64,000 nt of DNA from Eupeodes corollae (taxonomy: Eukaryota; Arthropoda; Insecta; Diptera; Syrphidae), in contig NC_079149.1 of the NCBI RefSeq assembly GCF_945859685.1, positions 116,843,575 to 116,907,574 of the forward strand. Direction: 5' to 3'. Position numbers and translations under genes: made by a program. Under the pieces are notes generated by a model. The model saw nothing but the letters and a program-made list of their open reading frames with translations. It did no database searches and was not told the DNA's origin. Shown here in pieces: positions 11,461 through 24,425 of this stretch. Every line of letters starts with the position of its first letter. Positions within the stretch are counted from its first letter, which is position 1.

Positions 11461-12149
11461 TTATTAGCTTAGTTGTAAATCTATAATTTGAAATCGTTGG
11501 CCATTGTTATGAGCTTGTGTTCAATAAATAAAAACCATCTACTCCAAAAGTGCAACCCAACCTCTTCGAATATCATGTTCATCCTATTATTAAGCTTTGC
11601 ATTGTTTATTGCTGCCATTAATTTCTGATGAACAGAGTAGAGGTTCTTTTCTTGCTAGCTCTCTGTCTCTCGAAGACCAATAACTCATGTCAACTTGAAC
11701 AAATTACCTCTTTGTGTTAATTGCTTTCCTTACTCCTCGCCCCGCTTAAGAGTTATTTAAAATTTCATTCCCGAAAAGGCTAAAAAAAAAACAGAAGTGC
11801 AGTTTGCCAATGTAAAAATATAAAAAGGTGAAGTGAGAATCACTTTAAAAAAAGCGTCTTCTTCAGGGGTAAAAAGGAGTGAAATTAATTCCTCAGCCAA
11901 GATATTATGCAAAATGCCAGCTGTAAAGGATTCAAAATTGCACTGCACTTCACACGTTCATTTTCTCGCACATAAAACACTGAAGTTAAGCGGTAAATTT
12001 ACTTCACCCAGCTCTACTTATGGGTGGCAAGGCATTAGTAATGGAAATGGGTATATGTCGTCGACGACAACGACGTGTTCGTCGAGTATTCTATACCTAC
12101 ATATAGAGAGGGTGCATATACGGAAAACCCTCCCCTAAAAACCTATGGA

Positions 12150-12240
12150 ATGCGCTATGGCAACGAGCGAGATGAGGGTGGAAGTAGCGGCAGTGGTGGC
12201 GGTGGCGGTATAGATGGTCTTTTTGGAAATAAAGCCCTAA
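12150..12240 (+). other. Possible small first coding exon ending at a GTAAGTGA donor
   Basis: A frame open from about 12037 reaches an ATG at 12150 and reads MRYGNERDEGG, then a Gly/Ser-rich run and IDGLFGNKAL. It stops being open just after a consensus 5' splice site, GTAAGTGA at 12241-12248. The segment is richer in GC than its surroundings. I recognise no protein. A second frame (ATG at 12161) closes after 17 codons. This could equally be a GGC/GGT triplet tract next to a chance donor. Confidence 0.2.
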
Positions 12241-12360
12241 GTAAGTGATATATAAATTTTTAAGTGACAGTCATGAGTTTCTATTAAGTCATTCAGAGCA
12301 GAGTTGATGATTGTGATGCGAAACACTTGCTGTACATCGTGTGTCGTGTCGTTTGGAATC

Positions 12361-12393
12361 GTCGTCGTCGTTGTCGTTGTCGTCATCATCATC
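12361..12393. repeat. GTC/GTT/ATC triplet tract
   Basis: GTCGTCGTCGTTGTCGTTG followed by CATCATCATC. A short imperfect microsatellite in otherwise ordinary noncoding DNA. Confidence 0.75.
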
Positions 12394-15300
12394 CTATGGC
12401 GACAACTGGAATGAAAGCAGTTATTTATGGGGAATATTTATATGGGATGAAACGAATGGCTTCCGGTTTTAAGGTTTAGTAGTCCAAGGACGTTTTATTT
12501 TATGGTTTAGTTAGTTAGGTGTAGGTTCCTATACTATTTGTATTATGCAGAGGTGGTGGCTGTTTTGGTGGTAGTTTAGAAAAATTATTATTACTCATTC
12601 CTACTTTATTTTACCGTATTGTTTGTGTTTTTTAGGGTTGTGGGTATAATTTTTGAGGGTGGGAAATTACTTAATCATTTTTTGTTGCTGAATAAAGTTT
12701 TTCATGCCGGAAATATGAACGATGTAATAAAATGAGTTTTGAGCTTGAAATGGAAACAATGAATCTCCGAAAACAATTTTAGATCTTTATTGCTAAGCAC
12801 ACTCTCTTACCTAAGTACTTTAAGCATAAGGTAGGAGATCAATGAGAAATTATGTCAAAAGACACATATCTTTTTAAGCTATGTTAACATGGGACAGTTA
12901 TAGCTGATCTTTTTATGTCAATTTATTTTAATGAAAAATTACCCTCTCACTTTAAGCGATTATGTATATAATTGATTTTTATCCAAGTTTGAACGCTCCA
13001 CTTTTTACCTTACGTAACACTCTTTATTATTTTTGTATTATTATACATTACTATAAATTTGTACAACTTCTCTTAAAGTTTTAAGATGGCAACCCTAAAA
13101 TTAACTGTTTGATCTTTAGATTAAAATTGGAGGTGAAATGGTAGGATATAATAAGAATCAGCTAAAGTTTGTTTAGTAAATGAGCATTTTTAGATCTCAA
13201 ACCCCTATTTTCCTATATTTTAAGGTGCAAAACTTGGTTTAATTTATAAAATATAGTTACCTCAGGTTACCCTATAAAAAAATATCTATTCGTTGGAATA
13301 CTGTTTTCAAAATTGGGTAAAAATTTGTTTAACATTAATTTAAACTTGAAAAAGACCAATTTAGAAAAAATAAATAAATATATACATTCATTTTTTCTTA
13401 GATTCAAGCCAAATTCTTTTACCGTTTTTACCTTTGTCCCAAGAACTAACTTTACTAATTGTTAATATTTAATTTTAACATCTAAGTCTTAAAACTTCTA
13501 GAAGTAGTTAACAAAAATTTAATTTAAGCTTTAACTTTATTAACATATATTTATCCAAATCCTAAGCATTTAAATTCTATCCATTAAGTTGTGTTTTAAT
13601 TACCAACTGGAAAATTACTACTGATATCACAAAATAAATAAGTCTACAAATTTGTAATCAATTAAGATCAAACTTTCTTTTATAAAATAACATATGTCTA
13701 ATTACTATACAATTTTGAAATATTATTCTCCACTTTCCTACATTCTAATAATTCACCTCTAAAAACTATATTTAACCAAATTGAAACCCCCACCTCATCC
13801 AAACCAACAAAAAAAACTGGGTCAATTATTAGGTACCATTACCGATGACCTTAATCACGAAATGCATTTTATTATTCCCAAACCATTCAACCTACAAAAT
13901 GTGCTGCACACATAATCAAATAGAATTTCTAGTAACTAAATAATGTCCCCACAGAGAGAGACACACAAAAACGTCCACTGCATTTTTATTATTTTTATTT
14001 TTATTTCACTTCATTTGTTCGCCTTGTTTTCACTATTTGTGACTATCTTTCTCTGTCTGTTTCTATTCATATCTCTTTTATTCGCGTCTATCTCTCTGTG
14101 TGCAAGTGCCTAGTGTCCTTTGAATCAAATCACACAACGAAGTGTCCTCGTAAATGCATTGCCTACCAATTCAAATGCCTGATGCTCTCGACCTCAAATT
14201 AAATATATACCACTATGCCACTATGACAACCCATCTACTATCAGCACCTACATAGAACGAAATTCAGGATACCTACCTACATTTCATATAGACTCCACAA
14301 AAAAAGGACATTTTTACTCCTCTTGCATTGCTGTGACAGCACAAAATATTAAATAAAAAAAGTCATAGAAAAAGAAAATTAAAGAGTCCTTGCTTGGAAG
14401 TGAAACATTTCTCATTATTGTTTTCCTCCTGATGATATGATGATGATGATGATGGTACGACTAAAAATATAAAAATAAGAAACCTAAAAAACAAAAAGTG
14501 AAAAAAATTTAAAAAAAACTGGGAAAAAATAAAGTGAAACGATGGGGAGAGAGATGTCATGGTCCCGCGGCAGCTTCCTGCTCTGGCTCTCTCATCCGAG
14601 TCGAGTCCAAGGACACACCAATCACACAAATCCACTGCTGCACTATTTAAAGTGTATACTCTCTCTATATAAAGCTATGTATTTGTACAATTTTAATATT
14701 AAGTTCTTTATGGCCAAGTTTCCTTGTTTTTGCTAGTTTTCATTTTCCATTCCATCAAACGAACGAATAATAATTGAATATTGTCCTCGAAAGCAGCAGA
14801 TCTTTTCTGTCTCCTCGAATATGCAACACAAAAGAAGCCATTGTAATCATATTATTTAAGGGAACGAACAAAATGAAACCCACTAAGTGAATCATGTCGC
14901 TTTAGGGACGTTTGGCTGGCATGGCATGGCACAAAATAAAAATGAAATCTATAATATGCAATGCATTTTGTTTATGATTTAATTCAGAATTTAAAAACAA
15001 AATTCTGCAGTATAAAATATACGAAAGGTTATTGTGAATTTTGTAATGATTTTTTAATAGAGTGTGTTTGTTTTTTTAATGATGTTAACATAAACCAATA
15101 ATATGGCCACTAAGCTCATTATTGAGTTGAAAATGATTTTCAATAATTGCTTTACTTTTATTAAAACAAATGTAGCCATTTCGATTTCGGCTTATTTTTC
15201 GCGAATAAAATAAATAAAGGATCTTTTTATATGAATTTCCAAACATATTGTGCTGAATTACAATTGGTCAAATCGGTTTTCATTTATATTGTATTTTGTT

Positions 15301-15894
15301 TACAAACTCACCATTTGGGAAAATAAAGCAATAATTGTTTTACTTCATTTTAGCACGCTCTATCTATTTTACGATCGCTATTCCAATACGATTGCTCTTA
15401 CAAAACATTCCAAAGTCCGTCAAATTGGCAAAATCAATTGAATTAAAAAGTGAGTATACGCCTAGGTGAATTTGGAAATTTAGGTTTCGCGTTAGGAGTT
15501 TTTTTTATAATCTTTTTGGTTTGAAGACTAAAAATAAAAGTTGTCGACATTCAATTTGTTTGGTCAAAAGTCGAAAATTTGATTTTTATTAAATTTTCTC
15601 TAAACTTCTTCTTTCTTAAATTATGAGTAGCTTCTTTCTATAAAAAAAATGATTTGTATTGCTCCAAAACGGTACAACAGTTGTTTTATTTTTAAGCGGT
15701 CTCAAGCACTTATAAACCGAATTCAATAATTTTTTTTTCTACACATGTTCTGTTTTAATAATAGTTCATGATCAAAAATGTGAAATTTTAATGTCTCGGA
15801 TTATTTGCTTGCAAGGTCCAATTTTATTGTTAAGGCTTCAAAGTTTTTTCATCTCAGCGGCATTTGAAAATTCTGGTTGGCCCAAAATATCTCA

Positions 15895-17000
15895 GGAACC
15901 AATAACACTTAAACTTTAATACAATTGTATGTTCTATATTGTAACGTGATACCAAAAAATGCATTTTTGGAAAAAAATCCAATTAAAGTTTTTTTTTTGT
16001 AAAAACAGAAAACACCTCAAATATTTCATGAACAAAAAATTATTTTATCGCCATAATAATTTTATGCAACGAAAAATAATGTTTTTTGACATCTGGTAAA
16101 AAATGTTGAAAAAATCGAATTGAAAGTTTTTTTTTTATAAAAAATAAAAACCTAACAAAACAATACTAATATTTGGTAAAAATTGATTTTAGACTCAAAT
16201 ATCTTTTCCAAAATTTGAGATATTGGCTTCAAGCAAATTTTATCATTTAAGTATTCATTAAAATTTTGAGAAAAATCGAATTGACAGTTATTTTACAAGA
16301 AATAAAAACCATAACCAAAAAACACTTTTTCTTGCAAAAAATAAAAACCTTAAATAAAACATTAATAAAAGTTGCTAAAATTGATTTTCTTTACAAAATA
16401 TCTTTCCAAAAATTTTAGGTATTGAATCCAATTTAATTTTATCTTATGAAAAATATTCTTTTTAATATTCATTAAAATTTTAAGAAAATTCGAATTGACA
16501 ATAACGCTACCAAAACTTGGTAAAAATTTACTTTCGACTCAAAAATTTCAAAAATTAAAAATATTGACTTCAAACTTATTTCATCTCACAGAAAATAGTG
16601 TTTTCGACATTCAGTTATTTCGTTTATAAACATCCAACTGTCCGTTTTTTTTAAACGAAATTATAATCTTTAAAAATTAAAACACAAAATTGGTAAACAT
16701 TGATGTTCGGTTCTCGGTATCTCGTAAATTACAGGAGATATTGATTTCAAATTAATTTCATTCATCCAATTTGTATTTGTTAAGAAATGCTAATGAATTG
16801 GTAAAAATTATGTAGTTTTCGACTAAAAATTTCTTTAGAAAAAATAGAATTTGAAATGAAACTAATCATCATTTGCAAAATATTTTTGGTAACTTTAAAT
16901 TTTTTTTAGAATAATTCCACTGACAACTTTGTTAACAAAACGCGAAAACCTGCAAACCTTTTAAGCAAATCGACAAGTCAGGATGCTTTTGAAAAACTGA
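15895..17000 (+). repeat. Composite repeat family, forward arm
   Basis: A run of degenerate monomers. It opens with CTCAGGAACCAATAAC and GTAACGTGATACCAAA, and then repeats GACATCTGGTAAAA, TCGAATTGACAG, ATAAAAACC, TTGGTAAAAATTGATTTT, ACTCAAATATCTTTTC and ATCTCACAGAAAATA. Landmark spacing is about 125-190 bp. It ends near AAGCAAATCGACAAGTCAGGATGC, where better copies continue into GGTCGCATCCCAGC, so the distal end is lost or diverged. Confidence 0.75.
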
Positions 17001-19049
17001 ATTGAAATTTCTGTACCTAAGTTATTTTTTTTAACAAGAAAGACGACGCACCAAATAAATATATCATATCGCTATAAATATATCATAGTGAGTTTTGAAT
17101 TCTGTACTTCATTAGAGTACATAATAAAACATAACAAAATGTATCAACCTATAGTATGCAGCAGTTTTTTTGTATTTTTGTTTTTTTTTTTTCAAAGGCA
17201 GAAAATTCGGCATTAAAGTATTCCTTGATATAATGGAAATCTTAATTCTAAGAATTAATATGCCATAATTATAAAGAAACATTTCAAGTTCTGTCTATGT
17301 TTCACTGAAGTGACTTTAGTTTTTTGTTCGTAGAAATATATCCCAACAAAGCGACAAGAGCGAGGAATTTATGTCCATAGTAATGCATATAGAAAAAAGT
17401 GGTTTAATATATTTCATAAGAAATAAGTTTTCTTCAATTATGTTTCTAACGTATTATAGGTTTTAATTTAACTTTTTTAAATCATAGAAATACGAAATAT
17501 ACCTAATCAGTTTATCGAAAACAATATTTGTGTGTAGGTTTGTTCTTTTTTAATTTATTTATTACAAACGATATTATAACAATCCTAATTCAGTTATAAA
17601 ATTAAAGGTTTTTTCACCTGATTTTATTTTTATTAAACTTCGTATGTTCATATATTTATATATATATAAATGAATTTTAAGCTACAACAAGGACATTTTG
17701 TATGGAACATCACTGGCAAAAGGAAATCACTACTCAATAGTCGACCTCAAAGCCGCATAATATTTAATGAAATCCAAGGAGATCAAAGTGTGTGTCTGTT
17801 TGTATCGACACGAGAGGACTATATCGAAGAAAGAAGAAGTAGAACAAACAAAACTGAAACCACATCGTTTCTTGATGATTTTACCAGGTTTTCTATATGC
17901 CAATGCCAACCCAACCCATCAATGACGAAGAAGAACAACACCAATCTGTCCTGCACAAGATAAGCCGAACTGATGGGCAGTGGGCATGGGCGTACGCAAC
18001 AGCCTGATAAATGTTCCAACATAACCGCATCCAATCAGTGTACCAAAAGGACATACCAATACTCCTTAATATACCTATACCAAAACGACCAACATGACAT
18101 CAGGGCAAGGCGTTGAGAAATTTCCCAAATGCTGTTGTACCTATGCTATATCGTTACGGTGTTTGTTATAAAATATATTTACACAGACTGAATCGGAAAC
18201 TCAAAATTGGGGTGGCAGGTCGTCGTTTTGTTTATTTAGAGGAATTTATTTGAGGTTGTGATTTATATCAAAGGATTAACGAAAATACCCGAAGAAACTC
18301 AACACCAAATATTGTCACATCGTTTCCAAAATCCTATAGATGGGGTACAAGTTGAGTATCTATAGGAGACGAAAAATGACCAGAAACAACCGTTCGATAA
18401 GGACAACGATGACATTGGTAGCGCGGTGGCGGGCGGTGTGATGATGATGAAGAATCCAAAGCTCAAGTCAAGAGGGAATATTGGAGTTTCATTGGTATCT
18501 GACCCATGAAAAGAGTAAAGAGCTTCTTCTGTGCAAACAGCATTAATTAATTTATTTGCATTCAAGGACAATCTGATGTAGTAAGTAAAAGATAGGTAGG
18601 TAGGTATATGTATAGCACATTGTTTACCTCAGTTTTGAGTGTTGTGTACCTACCTCAAAAATACCAGAAGGGAATTTGTATCCTTTGAGGACTTAACAAA
18701 CAATAAAATAATGTACATATACATGCATTAAAATTGTTCTTTCTCATATATAAATACATAAGTAAATATTGAAAATGTCTTTTTACTTGGGCCTTAATTA
18801 AGGACTCTAGCCAGCTCTCTTTGGTGTGGTTTAAATTATTTAAATGCATGAATCTACTCTTACCTATACCTTTGGAAGTTTTTCATTAAGTTTGATTAAT
18901 CTCGTCACTTGATGAGAATTCTTAGTTCTACATGTATGTCATTTTAGCAATATTTCGATATCAACAAAGCTTAGGGTTTTGATTTTTTGATTTAAAAGAT
19001 ACTATTTAGTTTTCTAGTAGTTCTTCAATTTATTAATGAAACTAATGCC
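17001..19049. other. Noncoding stretch, nothing recognised
   Basis: AT-rich DNA with a few GTAGGTAGGTA-type short repeats near 18.6 kb. The open frame at 17670-17963 (97 codons) and those at 18299-18849 on the other strand have no recognisable motif, signal peptide or membrane segment. Confidence 0.5.
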
Positions 19050-19630
19050 CACGATAAAATAAGACGATAGCGAAAAAATTTGTGCCCGTAGAACTTTTTC
19101 TGTAACTGTTAAAAAATATGTCGAACCTTTTTTTTTAAGACCTACAAATATAACTATAAAATAATTTTATTTAAAAAAATGTTTATGCCACTTTCTCAAA
19201 AATACGTAAATTTAATAAATTTTTTTCCGAAAATCTTTCGAGATTTTTTTTAAAAACATTTTACATTCAAAATGTGTCCATACTTTTAGTATGCAGTAAT
19301 TAAATGTCTATATTTATACGTTTTAAATTTGAATTTCGTTGAAAAATGTTGATCCGTTTTTGAAATGTCAAGTTTAAAATAAAAGCATAAATATAATAAT
19401 ATTAAAAGAAATAATTAACAATAAAACAATGGTTCTACGCTTTTTAAGGGTAATACAAGTTTTTGTGTAATGCAAGAAGCCAACAAAAAACAACAAAATT
19501 AAGAACAAGTTTCATGAAAATCTAAGAAAATTTGTAAAAAAGGTCTACAGCGAATCGTGTTGAAAATTCAATTTCGAAGTTTGAACTCAATTAATCAATC
19601 GAAGAATAAACGTTTTGACATTCTGGTAAA
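19050..19630 (+). repeat. Composite repeat family, M module
   Basis: Matches the better copy at 30.0-30.9 kb in the same order. The landmarks are a TATGCAGTAATTAAATG block, TTTGAATTTCGTTGAAAAATGTTGATCCG, a GGTTCTACGC..AATGCAAGAAGCCAA segment, GCGAATCGTGTTGAAAA and AAGTTTGAACTCAAT. It lacks the GACAGACAGAC and GTCGCAAGTAAAAA end. Confidence 0.65.
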
Positions 19631-19856
19631 ATTTTTCATTACAAAAGCAAAATGTTTTAAAATTGTTAATCACTGATATTGGAATGGAAAATAAAATTAG
19701 AATTTGAATATAAATGAAGGTGTCGACTTCAAAACTATTTGATTGTATATCAAAGATAAAATTCAATCCTCATTTTTATCAAAAATAATAACTTCAAAAA
19801 TATATACTAAAAATTGGTAAAAATTGATTTTTGACTAGAATATCTTATATCTCCAT

Positions 19857-19916
19857 TCCTGACAACATTACTCGCACACAGGAATGGTTGAGAGTTGTAC
19901 TGTTGCGCCACCCAAT
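19857..19916 (+). repeat. SINE 3' fragment
   Basis: CGCACACAGGAATGGTTGAG, AGTTGT and CTGTTGCGCCACC match, in reverse complement, the 38126-38190 end of the full SINE copy. About 25 bases of the full copy are missing between AGTTGT and CTGTTGCGCC. Only the 3' end is present, typical of a 5'-truncated retroposed SINE. Confidence 0.75.
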
Positions 19917-20094
19917 TTTTTTGCACAAAAACCTGCAACACGTGCCTTGAGGTCAGATAAATATGTATGTATAATTGACTTCAAATTTTCTTTATCTGAC
20001 ACAAAATGTTTTAAATTATGTTTTGTTAAACTTTTAGAAATATCAACAGACGTGCACGTATGAGATATGAAAAGATTCTTTTTAAGTTCCCATA

Positions 20095-20725
20095 GAAAGT
20101 TATTATAATCTGTCCGATTTGTCGAATTGAAAATTTTGACATTTCTCCACGGTTCAAGGTCTTAAGATCGAAATAAAAGAACAAAAATGTTTGGATCTAT
20201 AAATAATGTTTATGCAAGGAAGAATAACGTTTTTGACATCTGGTCAAACGTTGAGAAAAATCGAATTTTCAGTTTTCTTACAAAAAATAAAAACCTAGAA
20301 AAAAAAACTATACTAAAACTTGGTAAAAATTAAATTTCGTCTCCAGTATCTTTTAAAGAACTTAAAACATTGGCTTCAAACTAATTTAATCCCACAGAAA
20401 ATATTTTTTTCAACAATTAATTATAATTTTCAAAATACAGTTTTTTATAAAAAAAAAATAAAATCCACAAAAATATAACACAAAGTTGGTAAAAATTGAT
20501 GCTCGGTTTTTGATATCTCGTGAATAATAGAAGACATTGACTTCAAATTGATACTATTCATCCAATTTTTAAGAAATGCTACTAAAATTGGAAAACATTG
20601 GTTTTCGACTAAAAATTTCATTAAAAAATAGATCTTGAAATTAAAAAACTTTAAAGCAAGAAAAATTGGCAGATGGGATGAGAAGTTATCAGTGCGGGTC
20701 ACATCCCAGACCCTTTTTGTATTTA
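20095..20725 (+). repeat. Composite repeat family, partial CpG module then forward arm
   Basis: It opens with TCTGTCCGATTTGTCGAATTG and CGGTTCAAGGTC, which in better copies border the CGTACG-rich block; that block itself is missing. Arm monomers follow (GACATCTGGTCAAA, ATAAAAACC, TTGGTAAAAATTGATGCTCG). It ends with GGGATGAGAAGTTATCAGTG and GGGTCACATCCCAGACC near 20664-20712, the conserved terminus of the arm. Confidence 0.75.
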
Positions 20726-21793
20726 GTTTCGAAATCTACCAGCCTTTTCTAAAGAAAAATATTGAAAATACAAAAATTTGAAAAATACTTTAAGAGCTTG
20801 CATAAACTTACTTAAAAAAAACCTTATGATTTCAATTCTATTTGCACTGTATTCGCATATTATCAACCGCAATTATTAAAAACAATCGTCAATATGGAAA
20901 AATTGTATTGGTTTTGATTTTAAATTAATTTTACTGGCTCTTAAGGAGTCTCCTGACTGCTATTAAGATATTTCTGTTTAATTTAAAAAATCATGTTGTC
21001 TTATGTACTTTTTGAACTTATGTATTATTTTAAACTAATTTATCAAAGCTAATTTTCCAACACCATTTTTTGTTTGTTCAATATTTGACTCGATTTAAAA
21101 TCTAAGCTCTTTAATAGACGCCAACGTTTTTGGTTTACAAATTACCAGTGCAAATGAAAAAATATGTTAATATTTTGTCTAACCACATTCCGCTAGACAA
21201 AAAAAATTGATTATTGTTCGATATTCTAACATTATTCATCTAACACCAACACAAAACCAACGTCAAATTAACCATTTATGATTCGCTGAATTCCATCAGC
21301 ATCAACTTTCTTTTTTTATTTGTTTCCTTTCATTTTTTTGTCAAAATCAATGTCAAATATTTGAATAATTTTCCAAAGATGGGGGAAATCCAGGACACGA
21401 AAAATGCTTCCTTTCAATTTTCTCATAGCTATCCTACATTACATTAAATGTAAAGGTTAGGTGTATAGAGTGTAGGTATATACGTTTACAGAATCACTGG
21501 CACACCATCACAGTTGCTTAGCTATTCAATTGATATTCAAAAATTTTCTTTTCATAATCCAATGTAATGTAGGGAATTACCTGAATAGCTTCATATCTAT
21601 GTGTACGCGCGTAGGTTTAAGGTAAATATAGATAGGTATAGTGAAAAAGTTGACATTTTTTACTCATTGATTTACATTTATCTACACCAAACCAAACCAT
21701 ATACCCAAATTTTCTATTTTGAAATTTGCCTTTTGTAAATACAAGTCATGGTCTCTCTTTAAACTATGTAAATAAAGCTCGCAAAAACACCAC

Positions 21794-21822
21794 CGCGTCG
21801 CGTCGCGTCGTCGTTCGTTCGT
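21794..21822. repeat. GCGTC/GTTC short tandem tract
   Basis: CGCGTCGCGTCGCGTCGTCG followed by TTCGTTCGT: three near-perfect CGCGT units and then TTCG units. It is CpG-dense in an AT-rich setting. Confidence 0.8.
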
Positions 21823-22950
21823 AGCGAATAAGCCATGCCACCGGACAAAAGAGATTCCTTGCTTACATAATAACATTGGTGGGAGATTTGTGGCATGCTG
21901 TCGTGGATAAAAGTTGTCCTTTATTATACTTCTCCTCCCTTTGTCTCCGTCTCCGTCACCGGTTCCTTGTCATGTCGGCCGTTGGGGTCGGCTGCTCTGC
22001 TCTGCTCAAGGATCTTTCTTTCGTCTCTCTGTACTTCCTCATCCATCGTTCACCGTTGTCATCATTGTCAATGGTGATATTCGAATAGATTTTTTAGAAT
22101 GGGGTGAAGAATGTCACAGAGCGCGGCGAGAATGGTGCCCATCTCAGATAATGACGATAATATTGCCAAAAGGACTAAGAATTTAAACCCTTTAACCAAA
22201 GCTCATAGTCGACTCCTGTTCCCAATTTCGGTCCTTAATGCCAAAAACGAGATACAAGGCAGATACAGAGGATAGGGCAGTACCATTATTGTGCTATCTC
22301 GGCAGTAGGTAAATCGCATAGCAAACAAAATTCATCCAATTTAAATCCCTGCCTTGCCGATAGATTCATTAACTGATTGAATTTGCTTAGTGTGATGGTG
22401 CTCTGCGTATACCTTTTCTCCGGAGCATCAGAGCTTCCATCACAATGTGATGCCGTGGTGCGTGAAGGGTGACTGGGGAATGGGCTGCGAATAATGGGAA
22501 ACATTTACTTGCGTATGCCTATTTGGGTTGGTGTATGGCTTGACTTTGAATGTACCGTATACAGTACCTCTATAAGTATTATAGAATATGTCCTTGCAGT
22601 CCTATAAATTCGTCAGCTTGCGTGGGAAAAAAGCTTGATGGAATAGCTTGGCTAGAGGGGTTTTGCTAGAGTTAGGGTTAGAGTCAGATTTACATATATA
22701 TATTATTTTATAAATTCACTGTAGGTATACCTATGTCTTGCCTAGGTATGTGTGGGACTCTTAAACGATGATGCTTTTCGTTTATAATTGTTGTTTACAC
22801 ATTGCGGATACGGGATTTAATTACGGGGACAATCACGACGAATAAGGATTTGTTTGAACAGTGGTTAATTGAGTTTCGGTTACGAGAAGCACTTAGCTCC
22901 TGTGCGAGCTTTGTTTTGATTGAAAATTAGATAGCTCTGCTGGTGCTTTA

Positions 22951-22986
22951 TATATAAGCGAGTATAATACGAGACCGAGAACAGTG
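22951..22986 (+). promoter_or_regulatory. Possible TATA-type core promoter
   Basis: TATATAAG (22951-22958) matches the insect TATA box exactly. ACAGTG lies 31-32 bases downstream, with an A at 22983 in the initiator position. Spacing fits a TATA/initiator pair, although the base before CAGTG is A rather than T. No known gene starts here; only a 38-codon frame (23034-23150) follows. Chance occurrence in AT-rich DNA is quite possible. Confidence 0.18.
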
Positions 22987-24195
22987 TAACGATGATGAGT
23001 TAACACATACCCTTTTGCCTACATAAGGTGAAAATGAAAAAGAAACACACCGCAAAAAGTTGTAGAAGGCGATGTTCAAAAGTATATGAAAGGCACATGG
23101 CATCTATATATGAACCTATACATATGTATAGACACCCTAGGAGAGGGTGAATAAAAAGGATTCATCAGGTTTAGATTTGGATTAAAATTGAAATGGGTAT
23201 TGGAATTGGAGTGGAATAATGGGTTTTCTTAGAGAATAATTAATCTGCCATTGGCGGAGAGAATAACGTCTGTGGAAAGTTTAATTAACATTTTTTTTGT
23301 TTTTCTTGTATTTTATTTTCATGTATTTATTTACCTTCAACATAAGAAATGTTTTGAAATTTAGTTTATCTTATTTGATAACACATTAAAGGATTTTTTC
23401 TTTAATTAAAAATAAAATAAATGGTGTTTGTTTTTTAGTACTTATCCTTAAAATCGATAAGAAGGGTATTTTACTTGTTTCATAGGTTTTAGTTTTAGTA
23501 AAAAAAGCAGCTTGTTTTCAAAAAAAAGGTACTAAAATATATCCGAAACAAGAATTTTTTTAAATCAACATTGGGGATTCTAATTTTTTTTTGAAAATAA
23601 CCAAGTGGACATTGGAAGTTGTGCCAAATTGGGATAGTACATAGATATTTTATTTGTGGTGGTGATCGCAAACCTCAAACCTGTCATAAAACAAATCTTG
23701 TGTTTACATAAAATTTAGTAAAAAACAGAGGTCAAAAATTTCACTTTAATGGAAAAAAATGACAATCTGCAATTATTTACAAAAAAAGTTTGTGCTTTAT
23801 TTCTTAGAACAAGGCCAACAATTATTATTAAACATCTTATGCGTTTTTATTTTGCTAAAAACAATACGGCGTTATTCCCTAAACCAATTTTAATTACTAA
23901 TTTATTGTCAAAAAATATTGAGTTCTGCTCACTTTCTAATGGCATTTATTTCTGAACTAATTGATTTTAAAGATTTTAAAGGTTTTGCTTGCTTCAATTT
24001 TTGAGGAACATATACATAATCAATTACACACTATTAATTTGCTAGAAGTGGGTTACAAAATCGTCTTCCTCAAAATATTATATAAAGTTGAGAAATGATA
24101 AAAACCAGTTTGAAGTATGTTTTGTACGAAACTGAATTATTCCGAGAGTGGGTGAAACCTGCACATTGCATATTAAATTCCCCAAAAAATCAATA

Positions 24196-24425
24196 AAACA
24201 GGGCCGTTGAAAACTAGGGCCTAGTGACTTACAACTCTTAACCATTCCAGTGTAAAAGTACTGTTATCAGCGACGGAGGGGACCTACCGTTTTAAGCCGA
24301 ATTCGAACGACTAATTTTTAGAAAGCATTTTTGTCAATTCCTCGCAAAAGGCAGCACCCATGAAAAGAACTTTAGATAGCACAGGCAGTTATTGAACTCA
24401 AGACCATCATGTCACGGGTACTTCT
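24196..24425 (-). repeat. tRNA-derived SINE, internally deleted copy
   Basis: Minus-strand copy of the same SINE as 38126-38425. It shares GGGCCTAGTGACTTACAACTC, ACCATTCCAGTGT, GTTTTAAGCCGAATTCGAA and the CATCATGTCACGGGTA head. The B box has decayed (GTTATTGAACTC on the plus strand) and the segment between B and A boxes is deleted. It would not be transcribed by pol III. Confidence 0.75.

Larger units (their letters stand above)
10592..15894. other. Noncoding stretch with short repeats, no gene confirmed
   Basis: AT-rich DNA. It holds an AGTACTT-rich patch (11150-11460), a possible small exon (12150-12240), triplet tracts (12361-12393 and a GAT run near 14433-14456), and the listed small frames at 11833-12138, 14363-14736 and 15250-15441, none of which resembles a known protein. 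Sequence from about 12600 to 14300 has nothing I can name. Confidence 0.5.
20731..24195. other. Noncoding stretch with a GC-richer patch
   Basis: Mostly AT-rich. Between about 21770 and 22520 GC rises and several short frames appear on both strands (21876-22186 forward, 21682-21876 and 22286-22504 reverse), but none resembles a known protein. A TCG-rich tract lies at 21794-21822 and a TATA-like promoter candidate near 22951. Confidence 0.5.

Noticed and set aside
17670..17963. 97-codon ORF with polar sequence
   Set aside because: No recognisable domain, no start context or splice structure, and length within chance for this window.
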